From Candidatus Methanomethylophilaceae archaeon (GTDB lineage: Archaea; Thermoplasmatota; Thermoplasmata; Methanomassiliicoccales; Methanomethylophilaceae), in the NCBI GenBank assembly GCA_017540825.1, contig JAFYAH010000035.1, positions 1 through 40,607 on the forward strand: a stretch of 40,607 nucleotides of DNA, read 5' to 3'. Below are positions 1 through 8,214 of the stretch, piece after piece. The first letter of the stretch is position 1. Every line of letters starts with the position of its first letter. Made by a program: the position numbers and the translations under genes. A model generated the notes under the pieces. The model saw only the letters and a list, made by a program, of their open reading frames with translations, did no database searches and was not told where the DNA came from.

Positions 1-1
1 A

Positions 2-97
2 AACGACATGGACGGCACGATCGCGGTCGTGCCGGACGGATGTATCCTTCTAGACAAGGGCACGGGAACCTTCCCAAAGCCCATAGCCAGAGGATAA
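2..97 (+). CDS. C-terminal end of an unidentified protein (partial)
   Basis: An open frame enters from the left edge and gives 31 codons ending in TAA at 95-97. The visible tail contains DGTIAVVPDG and ends GTFPKPIARG. I do not recognise the family. It is called coding because the frame is open from the edge, uses AGA/GGC-type codons like its neighbours, and is followed by a promoter-like stretch. The start and most of the protein lie outside the window. Confidence 0.5.
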   Translation, partial: NDMDGTIAVVPDGCILLDKGTGTFPKPIARG

Positions 98-167
98 TTC
101 GACGTTTACCCGTATGGATGGAGAACATCGAATCTACAAGGTTTCCGCGGAGTCGCCGTCCGCAAAC

Positions 168-178
168 CTATTAATAAG
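168..178 (+). promoter_or_regulatory. TATA box of the symporter operon
   Basis: The A/T-rich element CTATTAATAAG is the only good archaeal TATA-like motif in the 139 bases between the preceding stop and the small accessory gene. Its centre at about 173 predicts transcription starting near 200, exactly where the inverted repeat at 201-219 begins. Confidence 0.5.
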
Positions 179-200
179 ACATGGGACATAGGGCGACCAG

Positions 201-219
201 CGTGCTAAGTGTTAGCACG
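201..219 (+). promoter_or_regulatory. Perfect inverted repeat, candidate operator
   Basis: CGTGCTAA (201-208) and TTAGCACG (212-219) are perfect reverse complements separated by GTG. The repeat sits at the predicted transcription start, 17 bases before the first ATG of the symporter operon. This is where a dimeric archaeal repressor would block transcription. It could instead be a short hairpin at the 5' end of the mRNA. A related GCTAA...TTAGC repeat lies before the DUF373 gene at 34755-34770. Confidence 0.5.
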
Positions 220-236
220 GTACACGGTGAATTCAG

Positions 237-371
237 ATGACTCTACTCGGAATACCGGACCCATGGATATGGATGGCCTATGTGGGCTGCATCGCATGCG
301 TCGTCTTCTGCTGCGTATACGGCTTCATAAAGGGCAGATCCAGCGAAGAGGAGGATGAAGATGGCAGTCGA
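237..371 (+). CDS. Symporter small accessory protein, ends at CGA
   Basis: This encodes a 44-residue single-span membrane protein. It has a short N-terminus (MTLLGIPDPW), one hydrophobic helix of about 22 residues rich in Cys, Val and Tyr, and an acidic tail (SSEEEDEDGS). This matches the small proteins found just upstream of sodium:solute symporter genes in archaea and bacteria, annotated as symporter small accessory proteins. GGTGA lies six bases before the ATG. The frame has no ordinary stop until 1751, which would be a meaningless 504-codon overlap with the symporter. The first in-frame CGA (369-371) gives the expected size and an 11-base overlap with the symporter start at 361. Confidence 0.8.
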
Positions 372-1992
372 AGGCGTCAACCTGGCCCTCTTCGGAGGCA
401 TGACGGCCATATTCGTCATCATCACGATCCTGCTAGGCTGGTACGGATACAAGAACACGAAGAACGACAAGAGCGAGTTCCTGCTGGGACGCGGCAAGAC
501 CAGCCCCGTCATCATCGCTCTGTCCTACGGGGCCACGTTCCTCAGCGCCTCCGCGGTCATCGGATTCGGCGGGCAGGCTGCCGTCCATGGGATGACGATG
601 CTCTGGCTATGCTTCCTGAACCTGGCCGTCGGGCTAATCGTCGCTTTCATCGTGTTCGGAAGGAGGACGAGGCGCATCGGGAGGAAGCTGGGCGCGTCCA
701 CGTTCGCCGACTTCCTCGGGAAGGTCTACGGCTCCAAGGGGATCCGCGCCTTCACCGCCGTAATCATCTTCGTGATGATGCCCATCTACACGGCCGCGGT
801 GCTCAAGGGCGGGGTCAACTCCCTAGCCGTCATCACCGGCCTCACCGACTACTACAACTACATACTGCTGCTCCTCTCGCTCATAGTCGCCGTCTACGTC
901 GTCTACGGTGGGATCATCGCAGTCATGTACAACGACGCGTTCCAGGCCGCGATCATGTTCGTGGGGATGCTGGCCATCTTCATCGTGACGATGTTCTACT
1001 TCGGCGGGTTCGAGTCCGGGAGCGCCCAGCTCACCAGCCTATGGGACATAAAGGTGGGCGAGGCGGGCCTGGGGGTCCTCGACGGGTTCCAGGGATGGAC
1101 CTCGGCCGCCGAGTTCGGAACGAAGGAATGGCTCACTGTGGTCACATCCTTCCTCATGGGCGTGGGGATAGGCGCCCTGACCCAGCCGCAGCTCGTGGTC
1201 AGGTTCATGTCCGCCAAGAGCGACAGGGACCTGGACAAGTCCCTTATCATCGGTTCCATATTCATGCTGGTGATCGTCGGGTCCGCGTACACGGTAGGGT
1301 CCCTGAGCAACGGGTACTTCTACGACCAGTACGGGCTCACTTCCTTCCAGTACATCAACAGCCTCGGCCTCGGTACGGACTTCATCGTCCCCCAGTACAT
1401 CCTAGAGGTGTTCTCCGGAGTGACCTTCGGGGACGTGTTCGTGTCGCTGTTCCTGCTGTCCCTCATATGCGCCTCCATATCCACCATCAGCGCCCTGATG
1501 CACACCATCGGGGCCGCCGGAGGGTACGACCTGTACGAGATCGTCAAGTCCAGGAGGGGCGAGAAGGAGACCCACGACGCCTCAGTCCGCGTGAGCCGCA
1601 TAGTCATCGTCGTCATGATGGTGATCGTGGTCGTCTACTGCTACGTCATGCCCAAGGACATCATCGCGAAGGCGACGTCCCTGTTCATGGGCATGACCGC
1701 CGCCGCGCTGCTGCCTGCGTACTTCCACGCCCTGTACTCCAAGAGGCCTAACAGGCAGGCCGCGCTGGCCAGCATCTCCGTCGGGACGCTGCTGTACATA
1801 TTCCTTGCCCTGTTCGTGAACAGCAGCCTGAGCATATTCCTACCGATCTGCAAGATGATCACCGGGAACGCGGTGCTTATGCCCGACAGCATGATCGCCT
1901 ACGTGGACCCTCTGGTCATAGCGCTGCCGGTGTCCATCCTGACCATGGCGATAATGCTCCTAGTCAAGAGGAACGCTCCGGCCCCCGCATAA
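361..1992 (+). CDS. Sodium:solute symporter family transporter
   Basis: This is an SSS-family (LeuT-fold) membrane transporter of 543 residues with about 13 predicted membrane helices. Family hallmarks include the early stretch DFLGKVYGSKGIRA, the Gly-rich helix before it, and the segment GVGIGALTQPQLVVRFMSAK typical of this family. It imports a solute driven by the sodium gradient; the substrate cannot be told from sequence. ATG 361 is preferred over ATG 355 because the GAGGAGG ribosome site at 348-354 is six bases before 361. The small protein just upstream is its probable partner. The gene stops at TAA and is followed by a terminator hairpin. Confidence 0.88.
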   Translation: MAVEGVNLALFGGMTAIFVIITILLGWYGYKNTKNDKSEFLLGRGKTSPVIIALSYGATFLSASAVIGFGGQAAVHGMTMLWLCFLNLAVGLIVAFIVFGRRTRRIGRKLGASTFADFLGKVYGSKGIRAFTAVIIFVMMPIYTAAVLKGGVNSLAVITGLTDYYNYILLLLSLIVAVYVVYGGIIAVMYNDAFQAAIMFVGMLAIFIVTMFYFGGFESGSAQLTSLWDIKVGEAGLGVLDGFQGWTSAAEFGTKEWLTVVTSFLMGVGIGALTQPQLVVRFMSAKSDRDLDKSLIIGSIFMLVIVGSAYTVGSLSNGYFYDQYGLTSFQYINSLGLGTDFIVPQYILEVFSGVTFGDVFVSLFLLSLICASISTISALMHTIGAAGGYDLYEIVKSRRGEKETHDASVRVSRIVIVVMMVIVVVYCYVMPKDIIAKATSLFMGMTAAALLPAYFHALYSKRPNRQAALASISVGTLLYIFLALFVNSSLSIFLPICKMITGNAVLMPDSMIAYVDPLVIALPVSILTMAIMLLVKRNAPAPA

Positions 1993-1999
1993 ACCTCAA

Positions 2000-2031
2000 G
2001 GAGGGCCCGAGCCCTCCCTTCTTGCCTTTTT
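2000..2031 (+). terminator. Hairpin and T-run after the symporter
   Basis: GGAGGGC (2000-2006) pairs with GCCCTCC (2011-2017) around a CCGA loop and is followed by a pyrimidine/T-rich run to 2031. It starts eight bases after the symporter stop. Confidence 0.65.
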
Positions 2032-2073
2032 ATTGATTAAACCATCATGCTCTGCCCTCCTGCGATAAAACAG

Positions 2074-2084
2074 TTTTTAATAAA
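2074..2084 (+). promoter_or_regulatory. TATA box of the HTH/ABC operon
   Basis: The A/T run TTTTTAATAAA lies in the 157-base gap between the symporter stop and the HTH gene. It predicts transcription starting near 2105, just before the inverted repeat at 2112-2134. Confidence 0.5.
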
Positions 2085-2111
2085 ACAATAGTATCTACCA
2101 CGTAAGACGTT

Positions 2112-2134
2112 CATCAGGTTGGTTCGACCTGATG
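2112..2134 (+). promoter_or_regulatory. Inverted repeat in the HTH gene leader
   Basis: CATCAGGT (2112-2119) and ACCTGATG (2127-2134) are perfect reverse complements with a seven-base spacer. The repeat lies between the predicted transcription start and the likely start codon at 2150. It overlaps an upstream ATG (2132) whose third codon is CGA. It could be an operator for the HTH protein encoded immediately downstream, or an mRNA hairpin. Confidence 0.5.
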
Positions 2135-2149
2135 CGCCGAACCAGTGAT

Positions 2150-2440
2150 ATGATGAGCAAAGACACCGGAGCCATTAGTTGCGCATCCCTGCTCGAGGAG
2201 AAGCACCTCATTTCCATTCTGCTCTATCTGGAGCGCGAAGGGCTGACAAGGAAGATAGACCTGTACAACAACGTCTCCTTCAACCCGCGCATGCCTGAGA
2301 AGATAGATCGCCTGGAATCCGCAGGGCTGCTCGAGCAGAAGACGGACGGGTACTCGCGCTCCACCCTCCTGGAGCTGACGGAGAAAGGAAGGAAGATCGC
2401 CCAGATGCTCGAGGACATAGACCGCGCCCTGAAGGCTCGA
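2150..2440 (+). CDS. Winged-helix transcriptional regulator, ends at CGA
   Basis: This is a small (96-residue) winged helix-turn-helix protein resembling MarR/PadR-like archaeal regulators. Helices around EEKHLISILLYLEREG precede a recognition region (RMPEKIDRLESAGLLEQK) and a wing ending in LTEKGRKIAQMLEDID. ATG 2150 (or 2153) is chosen because the earlier ATG 2132 has CGA as its third codon. The frame meets CGA at 2438-2440 after KALKA; under the standard code it runs nine more codons (GPQPPERTF) to TAA at 2470. It probably shares a transcript with the ABC ATPase 55 bases downstream, and the leader repeat may be its own operator. Confidence 0.75.
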
Positions 2441-2495
2441 GGGCCCCAGCCGCCGGAGAGAACATTCTAAGTAACCCGTTGACGCTCGCATTGCC

Positions 2496-3212
2496 ATGGC
2501 TTCGGCGCTGGAGCTCGAGAACGTATCGGTGAGGAGGGACGGGAAGTACATCCTGAGATCCGTTTCCTTGAACATAGGCAAAGGCGAGAACGTCGCCGTT
2601 ATCGGCCCTAACGGCTCGGGAAAGACCACCCTGATCAAGCTTCTGCGGGGGGACATCCGCCCGTACTACGACGAGGACGACCCCGCCACGATACGCATAT
2701 TCGAGCTGGAGAGATGGAACATCTTCGACATACGCAGCAGGATGGGCGTGGTCTCCATGGACCTCCAGAGCAGGTTCCGCCCGGAAACCTCCGCCTTCGA
2801 GGTCATATGCTCGGGGTTCTTCAACAGCCTGGACGTGTTCAGGGACCAGCAGGTCACCGACAGGATGGCAACCGCCGTGCGCGACTCCGCGACCATGATG
2901 GGCGTGGAGGACGTCCTGGCCAGGCCCATAGAGAACCTGTCGCTGGGGGAGATGAGGCGCGTCCTTATCGCGAGGGCCATGGTCACCGGGCCGGACCTCC
3001 TGGTGCTGGACGAGCCCATGACCGGGCTGGACATAGTCATGAAGTCCAGGTTCCGCGCGATGTTCGACATCCTGATGGAGAAAGGGGTCAGCATCGTCAT
3101 GATAACCCACGACCTCTCCGACATACCCGCCTCGATGGACCGCGTGATAATGATACGGGACGGGGCCGTCTTCTGCGACGGGAAGAAGGGAGATCTGCTC
3201 ACCGATGGGTAG
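2496..3212 (+). CDS. Orphan ABC transporter-type ATPase
   Basis: This 238-residue ABC ATPase has a complete motif set: Walker A GPNGSGKTT (about residue 33), signature LSLGEMRR, Walker B LLVLDEP with the catalytic Glu, D-loop region GLDIV, and switch His in ITHD. Spacing and the YYDEDD-type insert after Walker A resemble the YlmA/ModF-like soluble ABC ATPases rather than a lipid exporter. No permease or binding-protein gene is adjacent, so the partner is unknown and it may act outside transport. It follows the HTH gene closely and is the only gene in the window ending in TAG. Confidence 0.82.
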   Translation: MASALELENVSVRRDGKYILRSVSLNIGKGENVAVIGPNGSGKTTLIKLLRGDIRPYYDEDDPATIRIFELERWNIFDIRSRMGVVSMDLQSRFRPETSAFEVICSGFFNSLDVFRDQQVTDRMATAVRDSATMMGVEDVLARPIENLSLGEMRRVLIARAMVTGPDLLVLDEPMTGLDIVMKSRFRAMFDILMEKGVSIVMITHDLSDIPASMDRVIMIRDGAVFCDGKKGDLLTDG

Positions 3213-3292
3213 GTATCGGAGCTCTATGGAGAACATATTAAAGTCGAGCGCCATCTGGGTTCGTACACTATGGTGATGGACGGAGGCCCCCG

Positions 3293-3757
3293 ATGTCGTT
3301 CGTATGCCCCGAATGCGGTATGTTGATGGATGATGATGCGGATTTCTGCTACAGGTGCGGATGCAAGAGGTCGAAAGCCAAGACCTTTGTAGACGACAGC
3401 ATCAGACAGACCGCGTGCCCCCGCTGCGGAGCGGAGATCCACGAAGGGGAGATGTTCTGCAGGAGCTGCGGGTCGCCTCTGGACGTGTCCTCTCCGCTGA
3501 AGGCGAGCACGAACAGCACCGTGGCCATGTTCCTGGCGCTCATACCCGGATTCTTCTCCATCTACGGCCTGGGCCATCTGGTGCTCAAGGAATGGGTCAG
3601 GGGCGCGATGTTCCTGGCGATGACCGCGCTATACTGGTACATGCGCTCCTCGACCGGCAACACCCTGCTCCTCGTGGTCCTGAGCATAGGACTGTTCATC
3701 TACCAGGCTCTGGACCTGGCCAGGATAATAATGTTCAGGAGCCTGAGAAATGGCTGA
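3293..3757 (+). CDS. Double zinc-ribbon membrane protein
   Basis: This is a 154-residue protein with two N-terminal zinc ribbons. The first has CPEC and CYRCGC, the second has CPRC and CRSC. About 80 residues with two or three predicted membrane helices follow. The function is unknown; zinc-ribbon plus membrane-helix proteins are abundant in this lineage. A TATA-like ATATTAAA at 3235-3242 and GGAGG seven bases before the ATG support the start. Its TGA overlaps the RFC-L start by eight bases, suggesting co-transcription with the clamp-loader gene. Confidence 0.8.
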   Translation: MSFVCPECGMLMDDDADFCYRCGCKRSKAKTFVDDSIRQTACPRCGAEIHEGEMFCRSCGSPLDVSSPLKASTNSTVAMFLALIPGFFSIYGLGHLVLKEWVRGAMFLAMTALYWYMRSSTGNTLLLVVLSIGLFIYQALDLARIIMFRSLRNG

Positions 3758-5294
3758 CTGGACGGAGAAGTACCGCCCCCGCACCCTGGACGGCGTGCTG
3801 GGGAACCCGTCCGCCGTAAACTCGATGAGGGCATGGGCCAAGCAGTGGGAGTCGGGGAAGCCGCAGTACCGCGCGATGGTTCTCATGGGATCCCCCGGGA
3901 TAGGGAAGACCACCTCCGCGCTGGCCCTGGCCAACGAGATGGGATGGGACGTGGTCGAGATGAACGCGTCCGACCAGCGCACCAGCAGGGAGATAGAGCA
4001 GATCGCGGTCCGCGGGTCCAGGTTCAACACCTTCGGGGTGGACGGCAGCTACATGTCCGCCTCCGAAGGGAGGAAGAAGCTGATAATCCTCGACGAGGCG
4101 GACAACTTCTTCGGGAAGGCGGACAAGGGGGCGATACCGGCGGTCAACACGCTCGTCAAGACCTCCCTGCAGCCTGTGATACTGATAGTCAACGACTTCT
4201 ACGAGCTCAAGAGGAAGAGCGACGCGGTGAAGGACCTCACCCTCCAGGTCACATTCAAGAAGACCACCGCCTCGACGATGTCGAAGGCCCTCTACAGGAT
4301 AGCGGCGGCCGAGGGGGTGGAGGTGGAGCCTGCTGCGATGGAGATCATAGTCGACAACGCGTCCGGGGACATGAGAGCAGCAGTTAGGAACCTGCAGTCC
4401 CTGGCTGAAGGCGCGGACACGGTGACGCTGGAGATGGCCCAGGGCCTTTCCAGGCGCGACTCCCGCAAGGACATGTACGACCTGATGACGGCGATGTTCA
4501 GGAGGCCGGACCCCATGGCGGCCCGCGCCATCCTGCGCGAGGTGGACGCCGAGCCCAGCGATGTAGAGATATGGATAGACGAGAACCTACCGTACGAGTA
4601 TTCGGACCGCGGAGACCTTGTGCGCGGGTACGAGGCACTCTGCCGCGCAGACCTGTACCTGGCCAGGGTCAGCAGGCGCCAGTACTACGGGTTCTGGTCG
4701 TACGCCAACGACATGATGTCCATGGGCGTCACCAACGCCCGCATGACCGACCGCTTCAACAAGGAGAGGATACGCTTCCCGATGTACCTGTCCAGGATGT
4801 CCCGCTCCAAGGCCATGAGGGCACTGAAGAAGGCCGTGGTCTACAAGATCGCCGTGGCGTGCCACACGTCCACCAAGCGCGCGTCAATGGACATGCTGCC
4901 TCACATCAAGGCAATAGCCGCCAACGACCCCTCCATCAGAATCCATCTCGTCGAGACCATGGGCCTGGAGCCGGCCGAGATGGCGTTCATACTGGATGCG
5001 AAAGCCGATTCGGCAATGATAAAGAAGCTCTTCAAGGAGGCGGAGGAGAGGGCGGAGGCCCGCAGGAGGGCGATGACGGCCCCCAGGCCCGCCGCTCCGA
5101 AGCCGGTACCCGAACCGGCCGTGACGCCCGCCCCTGCCAGGATCGAGAAGGCTACTGAGCCGCCCGCGAAAAAGGCCGAGCCCAAGAAGGTCCGCACGTC
5201 CAGCGAGGAGCGCGTCGAAGAGCCCAAGGCGAAGAAGGCCAAGGCTGAGCAGCACAAGCCTTCGGCAGGGCAGAAGTCCCTGTTCGACTTCCGA
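3750..5294 (+). CDS. rfcL: Replication factor C large subunit, ends at CGA
   Basis: This is the large subunit of the archaeal clamp loader, which loads the PCNA sliding clamp on DNA with RFC small subunits. It has 514 residues: the N-terminal motif WTEKYRPRTLDGVLG, Walker A GSPGIGKTT, Walker B LIILDEADN, the AAA+ lid, then a Lys/Ala/Pro-rich linker and a terminal PCNA-interacting box QKSLFDF. In archaeal RFC-L this box is normally the extreme C-terminus. The very next codon is CGA (5292-5294), the only in-frame CGA in the gene. Under the standard code the protein gains 12 residues that overlap the Taw1 start, ending at TGA 5333. Taw1 follows eight bases after CGA. Confidence 0.94.
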
Positions 5295-5302
5295 GGTGTA
5301 AC

Positions 5303-6241
5303 ATGGAACAAGCTTACAAGGACCTGCTGGTGAAGCAGCAGTACCGCTTATACAAGGACCATTCCGCCGTGAAGCTATGCCACTGGATGAAGGAGAGCAT
5401 GGTGCACGAGAGGCACTGCTACAAGCAGGACTTCTACGGGATCAGCAGCCACCGCTGCCTCCAGATGACCCCGGCCATCAACGAGTGCAGCCACATGTGC
5501 ACGTTCTGCTGGCGGATCCAGGAGCACGACTTCGAGGTGAAGGACTGGGCCGAGCCCAAGGAGATGCTGGACGCCCTCATAGAGCATCAGAGGAGCCTCA
5601 TCTGGGGCTTCAAAGGGGACCCGAGGTGCGACCCGAAGATGTTCGAGGAGGCCCGCAACCCCGACCAGGTGGCGATATCGCTGGCCGGTGAGCCCATCAC
5701 CTACCCTTACCTGTCGGAGTTCCTGGAGGAGTGCCACAGGCGCAGGATGACCACGTTCATGGTCACCAACGGGACGTATCCCGACCGCCTGGAGGCCCTG
5801 GACGTCCTCCCGATGCAGCTCTACGTGACCGTGGCCGCCCCTAACAAAGAGATCTACAAGGACGTCTGCAGGCCGAAGATAAGCGACGGGTGGGAGAGGC
5901 TGATGAGGACGCTGGAGATCCTGCCGTCGCTGGACACCCGCACCGTGATAAGGCACACCCTGGTCAAAGGGGTCAACATGGGATGGACGGAGGACTACGG
6001 CCGCCTTGACCGCATCGCCGACCCGGACCTCGTAGAGCCGAAAGGCTACGTGTTCGTGGGAGGATCGAGGAAGAGGCTGTCCATGGCGTGCATGCCGTCC
6101 TTCGAGGAGGTCAAGCAGTTCTCTGCGGAGCTGGGGCCCCACATAGGCATGGAGGTCATCAAGGAGAGGGCGGACAGCCGCGTGGTGCTCCTCGGGCATC
6201 CCGGACAGGAGACGGACATCAGGAAGATCTATGGGATTTGA
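5303..6241 (+). CDS. taw1: tRNA 4-demethylwyosine synthase (Taw1/TYW1)
   Basis: This radical SAM enzyme makes the tricyclic core of wyosine on tRNA-Phe position 37, from N1-methylguanosine and pyruvate. The protein has 312 residues. The radical SAM cluster motif is visible as CSHMCTFCW, with a further conserved Cys upstream (RCLQMTPAINEC) in the region that binds the second iron-sulfur cluster. LAGEPITYP and VTNGTYPD are characteristic of the family. GAGGTG lies before the ATG, supporting this start. It is probably co-transcribed with rfcL. Confidence 0.93.
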   Translation: MEQAYKDLLVKQQYRLYKDHSAVKLCHWMKESMVHERHCYKQDFYGISSHRCLQMTPAINECSHMCTFCWRIQEHDFEVKDWAEPKEMLDALIEHQRSLIWGFKGDPRCDPKMFEEARNPDQVAISLAGEPITYPYLSEFLEECHRRRMTTFMVTNGTYPDRLEALDVLPMQLYVTVAAPNKEIYKDVCRPKISDGWERLMRTLEILPSLDTRTVIRHTLVKGVNMGWTEDYGRLDRIADPDLVEPKGYVFVGGSRKRLSMACMPSFEEVKQFSAELGPHIGMEVIKERADSRVVLLGHPGQETDIRKIYGI

Positions 6242-6250
6242 GCCTTTGAA

Positions 6251-6291
6251 GAATGAATGGATAACCCTTTAGAACAGAGGGTCATTCATTC
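6251..6291. repeat. Long two-part inverted repeat after taw1
   Basis: The outer arms GAATGAATG (6251-6259) and CATTCATTC (6283-6291) and the inner arms ACCCT (6264-6268) and AGGGT (6278-6282) are all perfectly complementary, with a GATA bulge and a nine-base loop. It begins ten bases after the taw1 stop. It may form an RNA hairpin at the mRNA end, but it lacks a downstream T-run, so a role in termination or RNA stability is only inferred. Confidence 0.55.
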
Positions 6292-6349
6292 AATAAGACC
6301 AGCTTAACTCCCCAGAATAATTAAATAGATAGCACAATAAATGTTGATT

Positions 6350-6402
6350 CTGATTACTTTATAAAAAATAAAACAAATTATAAATGAGGGGACATGCCCC
6401 TC
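6350..6402 (-). terminator. Thermosome transcription terminator
   Basis: On the minus strand GAGGGG pairs with CCCCTC (6386-6391 with 6397-6402) just after the thermosome stop. Several T-rich tracts follow down to about 6350. Confidence 0.6.
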
Positions 6403-6411
6403 GGTTTTTAA

Positions 6412-8061
6412 TCACATTCCGGGCATTCCGCCAGGCATTCCGCCAGGCATTCCTCCGGGCCCGCCGGGAGCTCCGCCCTGGGGAGTTGTGCTCCTCCTGG
6501 CCGCGATGACGTCGTCGATCCTGAGGATCATGTTGGCGACCTCCTCCGCGGAGTTGATGGCCTGGACCTTCACCCTGAGGGGCTCCACGACGTTCCTGGC
6601 GAGCATGTCGACAGCGTCGGCGGCGTCGAGGTCGATCCCGTAGTAGGCGGAGGTCTTGTCCTTCTTCTGGTGGGCGTTCTTCAGCTTGATGATGGCGTCG
6701 ATGGGGTCGATACCGGCGTTCTCTGCGAGGGTCCAGGGGATGATCTCCATGGCCTTGGCGAACTTCTCGATGGCGAGCTGCTCCCTTCCGCCGACGGAGG
6801 AGGCGTAGTCCAGGAGCCCGAGCTCGAGCTCGATCTCAGGCGCGCCGGCTCCGGCGACGACCTTGCCGTCCTCGATGGCGACTCCGACCACGCGGATGGC
6901 GTCGTTGAGGGCCCTCTCGACCTCCTCCAGTACGTGCTCGGTCCCTCCGCGGGCGAAGATGGTGATCGCCTTGGGGTTCTTGCATCCGGTGATGAAGGCC
7001 ATGCCGTCCTCTCCGACGAGCTTCTCGTCGACCGCGGCGGCGGTTCCGAGATCCGCGGGGGTGATCTCCATGACGTTGCCGACGATAGTCGCGCCGGTGG
7101 CCTTGGCGATGGCCTCGAGGTCGCTCTGCTTGAGCCTCCTGTATCCGAGGATGCCGTTCTTGGCGAGGTAGTGCTGGACGAGCTCGTCGACTCCCTTCTG
7201 GCAGAACACGACGTTCGCTCCGACCTCCTTGATCTTCGCGACCATCTGCTTCATGGAGCTCTCCTCCTCGTCCATGAAGGACCTCATGGAAGCGGGGTCG
7301 GTGATCTGGATCTGAGCGTCGAACTCGGTCTTCTTGACCTCGAGGGCGCAGGAGAACAGAGCGATCTTGGCGTTCTCGACGTGGGAAGGCATCCTGGAGT
7401 GGACCTTCTCCTTGTCGATGATGACTCCCTCGACGAGGTGGGTGTCGGGGATGACGCCTCCGACCTTCTTCTGGATGCGGATGTTCTTGGTGTCGACCTT
7501 GCCGTTCTCGGCGACGGCCCTGCAGGCCTTGACGACGATGCACGCGAGGTCCTTCTGGGCCTCTCCGACGGACTTGCCGGTGAGCGCGGTCTTGGCGACC
7601 TGGCAGAGGATCTTGTTGTCGTCGGCGTTGACGGCGATGCCGTTCAGGATCTCGACGGCCTTCTCGGCTGCCATCTTGTATCCGTTGGTGATGACGGTGG
7701 GATGGACGTTGGCGTTGATGAGCTCCTCGGACTGCTTGAGGAGCTCTCCGGCGAGGATGACGGAGGACGTGGTCCCGTCCCCGCACTCGGTGTCCTGGGT
7801 CTTGGCGACCTCGACGACCATCTTCGCGGCGGGGTGCTGGACGTCGATCTCCTTCAGGATGGTGACGCCGTCGTTGGTTATGACGACGTCGCCGATGGTG
7901 TTGACGAGCATCTTGTCCATTCCCTTGGGTCCGAGGGTGGACCTGACAGCATCCGCGACCGCTTTGGCGGCGGAGATGTTGTTGAACTGGGCTTCTTTGT
8001 CCTTGCTCCTCTCGGTGCCCTCTTTGAGCACTATGACGGGCTGGTTTCCGTTACCGTACAT
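6412..8061 (-). CDS. thsA: Thermosome subunit (group II chaperonin)
   Basis: This ATP-dependent cytosolic folding chaperonin has 549 residues. Motifs include [11 protein letters not shown] near the N-terminus, nucleotide-binding GDGTTS, and a Gly/Met-rich tail with GGMPG repeats. ATG 8061 is chosen over the longer frame starting at 8112: the TATA box at 8101-8108 lies downstream of 8112, and AAGGTGA precedes ATG 8061. It is transcribed alone. It contains no CGA codon and ends in TGA. Confidence 0.96.
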   Translation of the reverse strand: MYGNGNQPVIVLKEGTERSKDKEAQFNNISAAKAVADAVRSTLGPKGMDKMLVNTIGDVVITNDGVTILKEIDVQHPAAKMVVEVAKTQDTECGDGTTSSVILAGELLKQSEELINANVHPTVITNGYKMAAEKAVEILNGIAVNADDNKILCQVAKTALTGKSVGEAQKDLACIVVKACRAVAENGKVDTKNIRIQKKVGGVIPDTHLVEGVIIDKEKVHSRMPSHVENAKIALFSCALEVKKTEFDAQIQITDPASMRSFMDEEESSMKQMVAKIKEVGANVVFCQKGVDELVQHYLAKNGILGYRRLKQSDLEAIAKATGATIVGNVMEITPADLGTAAAVDEKLVGEDGMAFITGCKNPKAITIFARGGTEHVLEEVERALNDAIRVVGVAIEDGKVVAGAGAPEIELELGLLDYASSVGGREQLAIEKFAKAMEIIPWTLAENAGIDPIDAIIKLKNAHQKKDKTSAYYGIDLDAADAVDMLARNVVEPLRVKVQAINSAEEVANMILRIDDVIAARRSTTPQGGAPGGPGGMPGGMPGGMPGM

Positions 8062-8100
8062 GGCTTTCACCTTACTGGAGTCCGGATAGAATATTCCTTC

Positions 8101-8108
8101 TATATAAA
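8101..8108 (-). promoter_or_regulatory. TATA box of the thermosome gene
   Basis: TTTATATA on the minus strand predicts transcription starting around 8078. That gives a leader of about 17 bases that includes the ribosome site before ATG 8061. Confidence 0.65.
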
Positions 8109-8214
8109 TCATTTGTAAATAATCCTCAATTAAGCCTTGTTCGCGACTGTATGGAGGCCGCTAGCCCAGAGGCATTCGAGCAACAGATTAAACATCGGAG
8201 CCCGATTCCCGTGC

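Larger units (their letters stand above)
6242..6411. other. A/T-rich gap between convergent genes
   Basis: These 170 bases separate the stops of taw1 and the thermosome gene. They contain the long inverted repeat at 6251-6291 and the bidirectional-looking hairpin at 6386-6402. The remainder is A/T-rich and contains no open frame I would call a gene. Confidence 0.6.

Noticed and set aside
237-1751. A 504-codon open frame overlapping the symporter
   Set aside because: Only the first 44 codons look like a protein; the remainder is out of phase with a clear transporter and is rich in Arg, Gly and His as expected for a shadow frame.
3210-3293. Readthrough of the TAG of the ABC ATPase as pyrrolysine
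   Set aside because: Methanogens of this group often use pyrrolysine at TAG, but the protein is already full length and the 26 codons after TAG show no conserved domain and cover the next promoter.
6670-8118. A 482-codon frame antisense to the thermosome gene
   Set aside because: It is the mirror of a highly conserved gene with strong codon bias; the composition (Asp, Leu, Val, Gly) is that of an antisense shadow.
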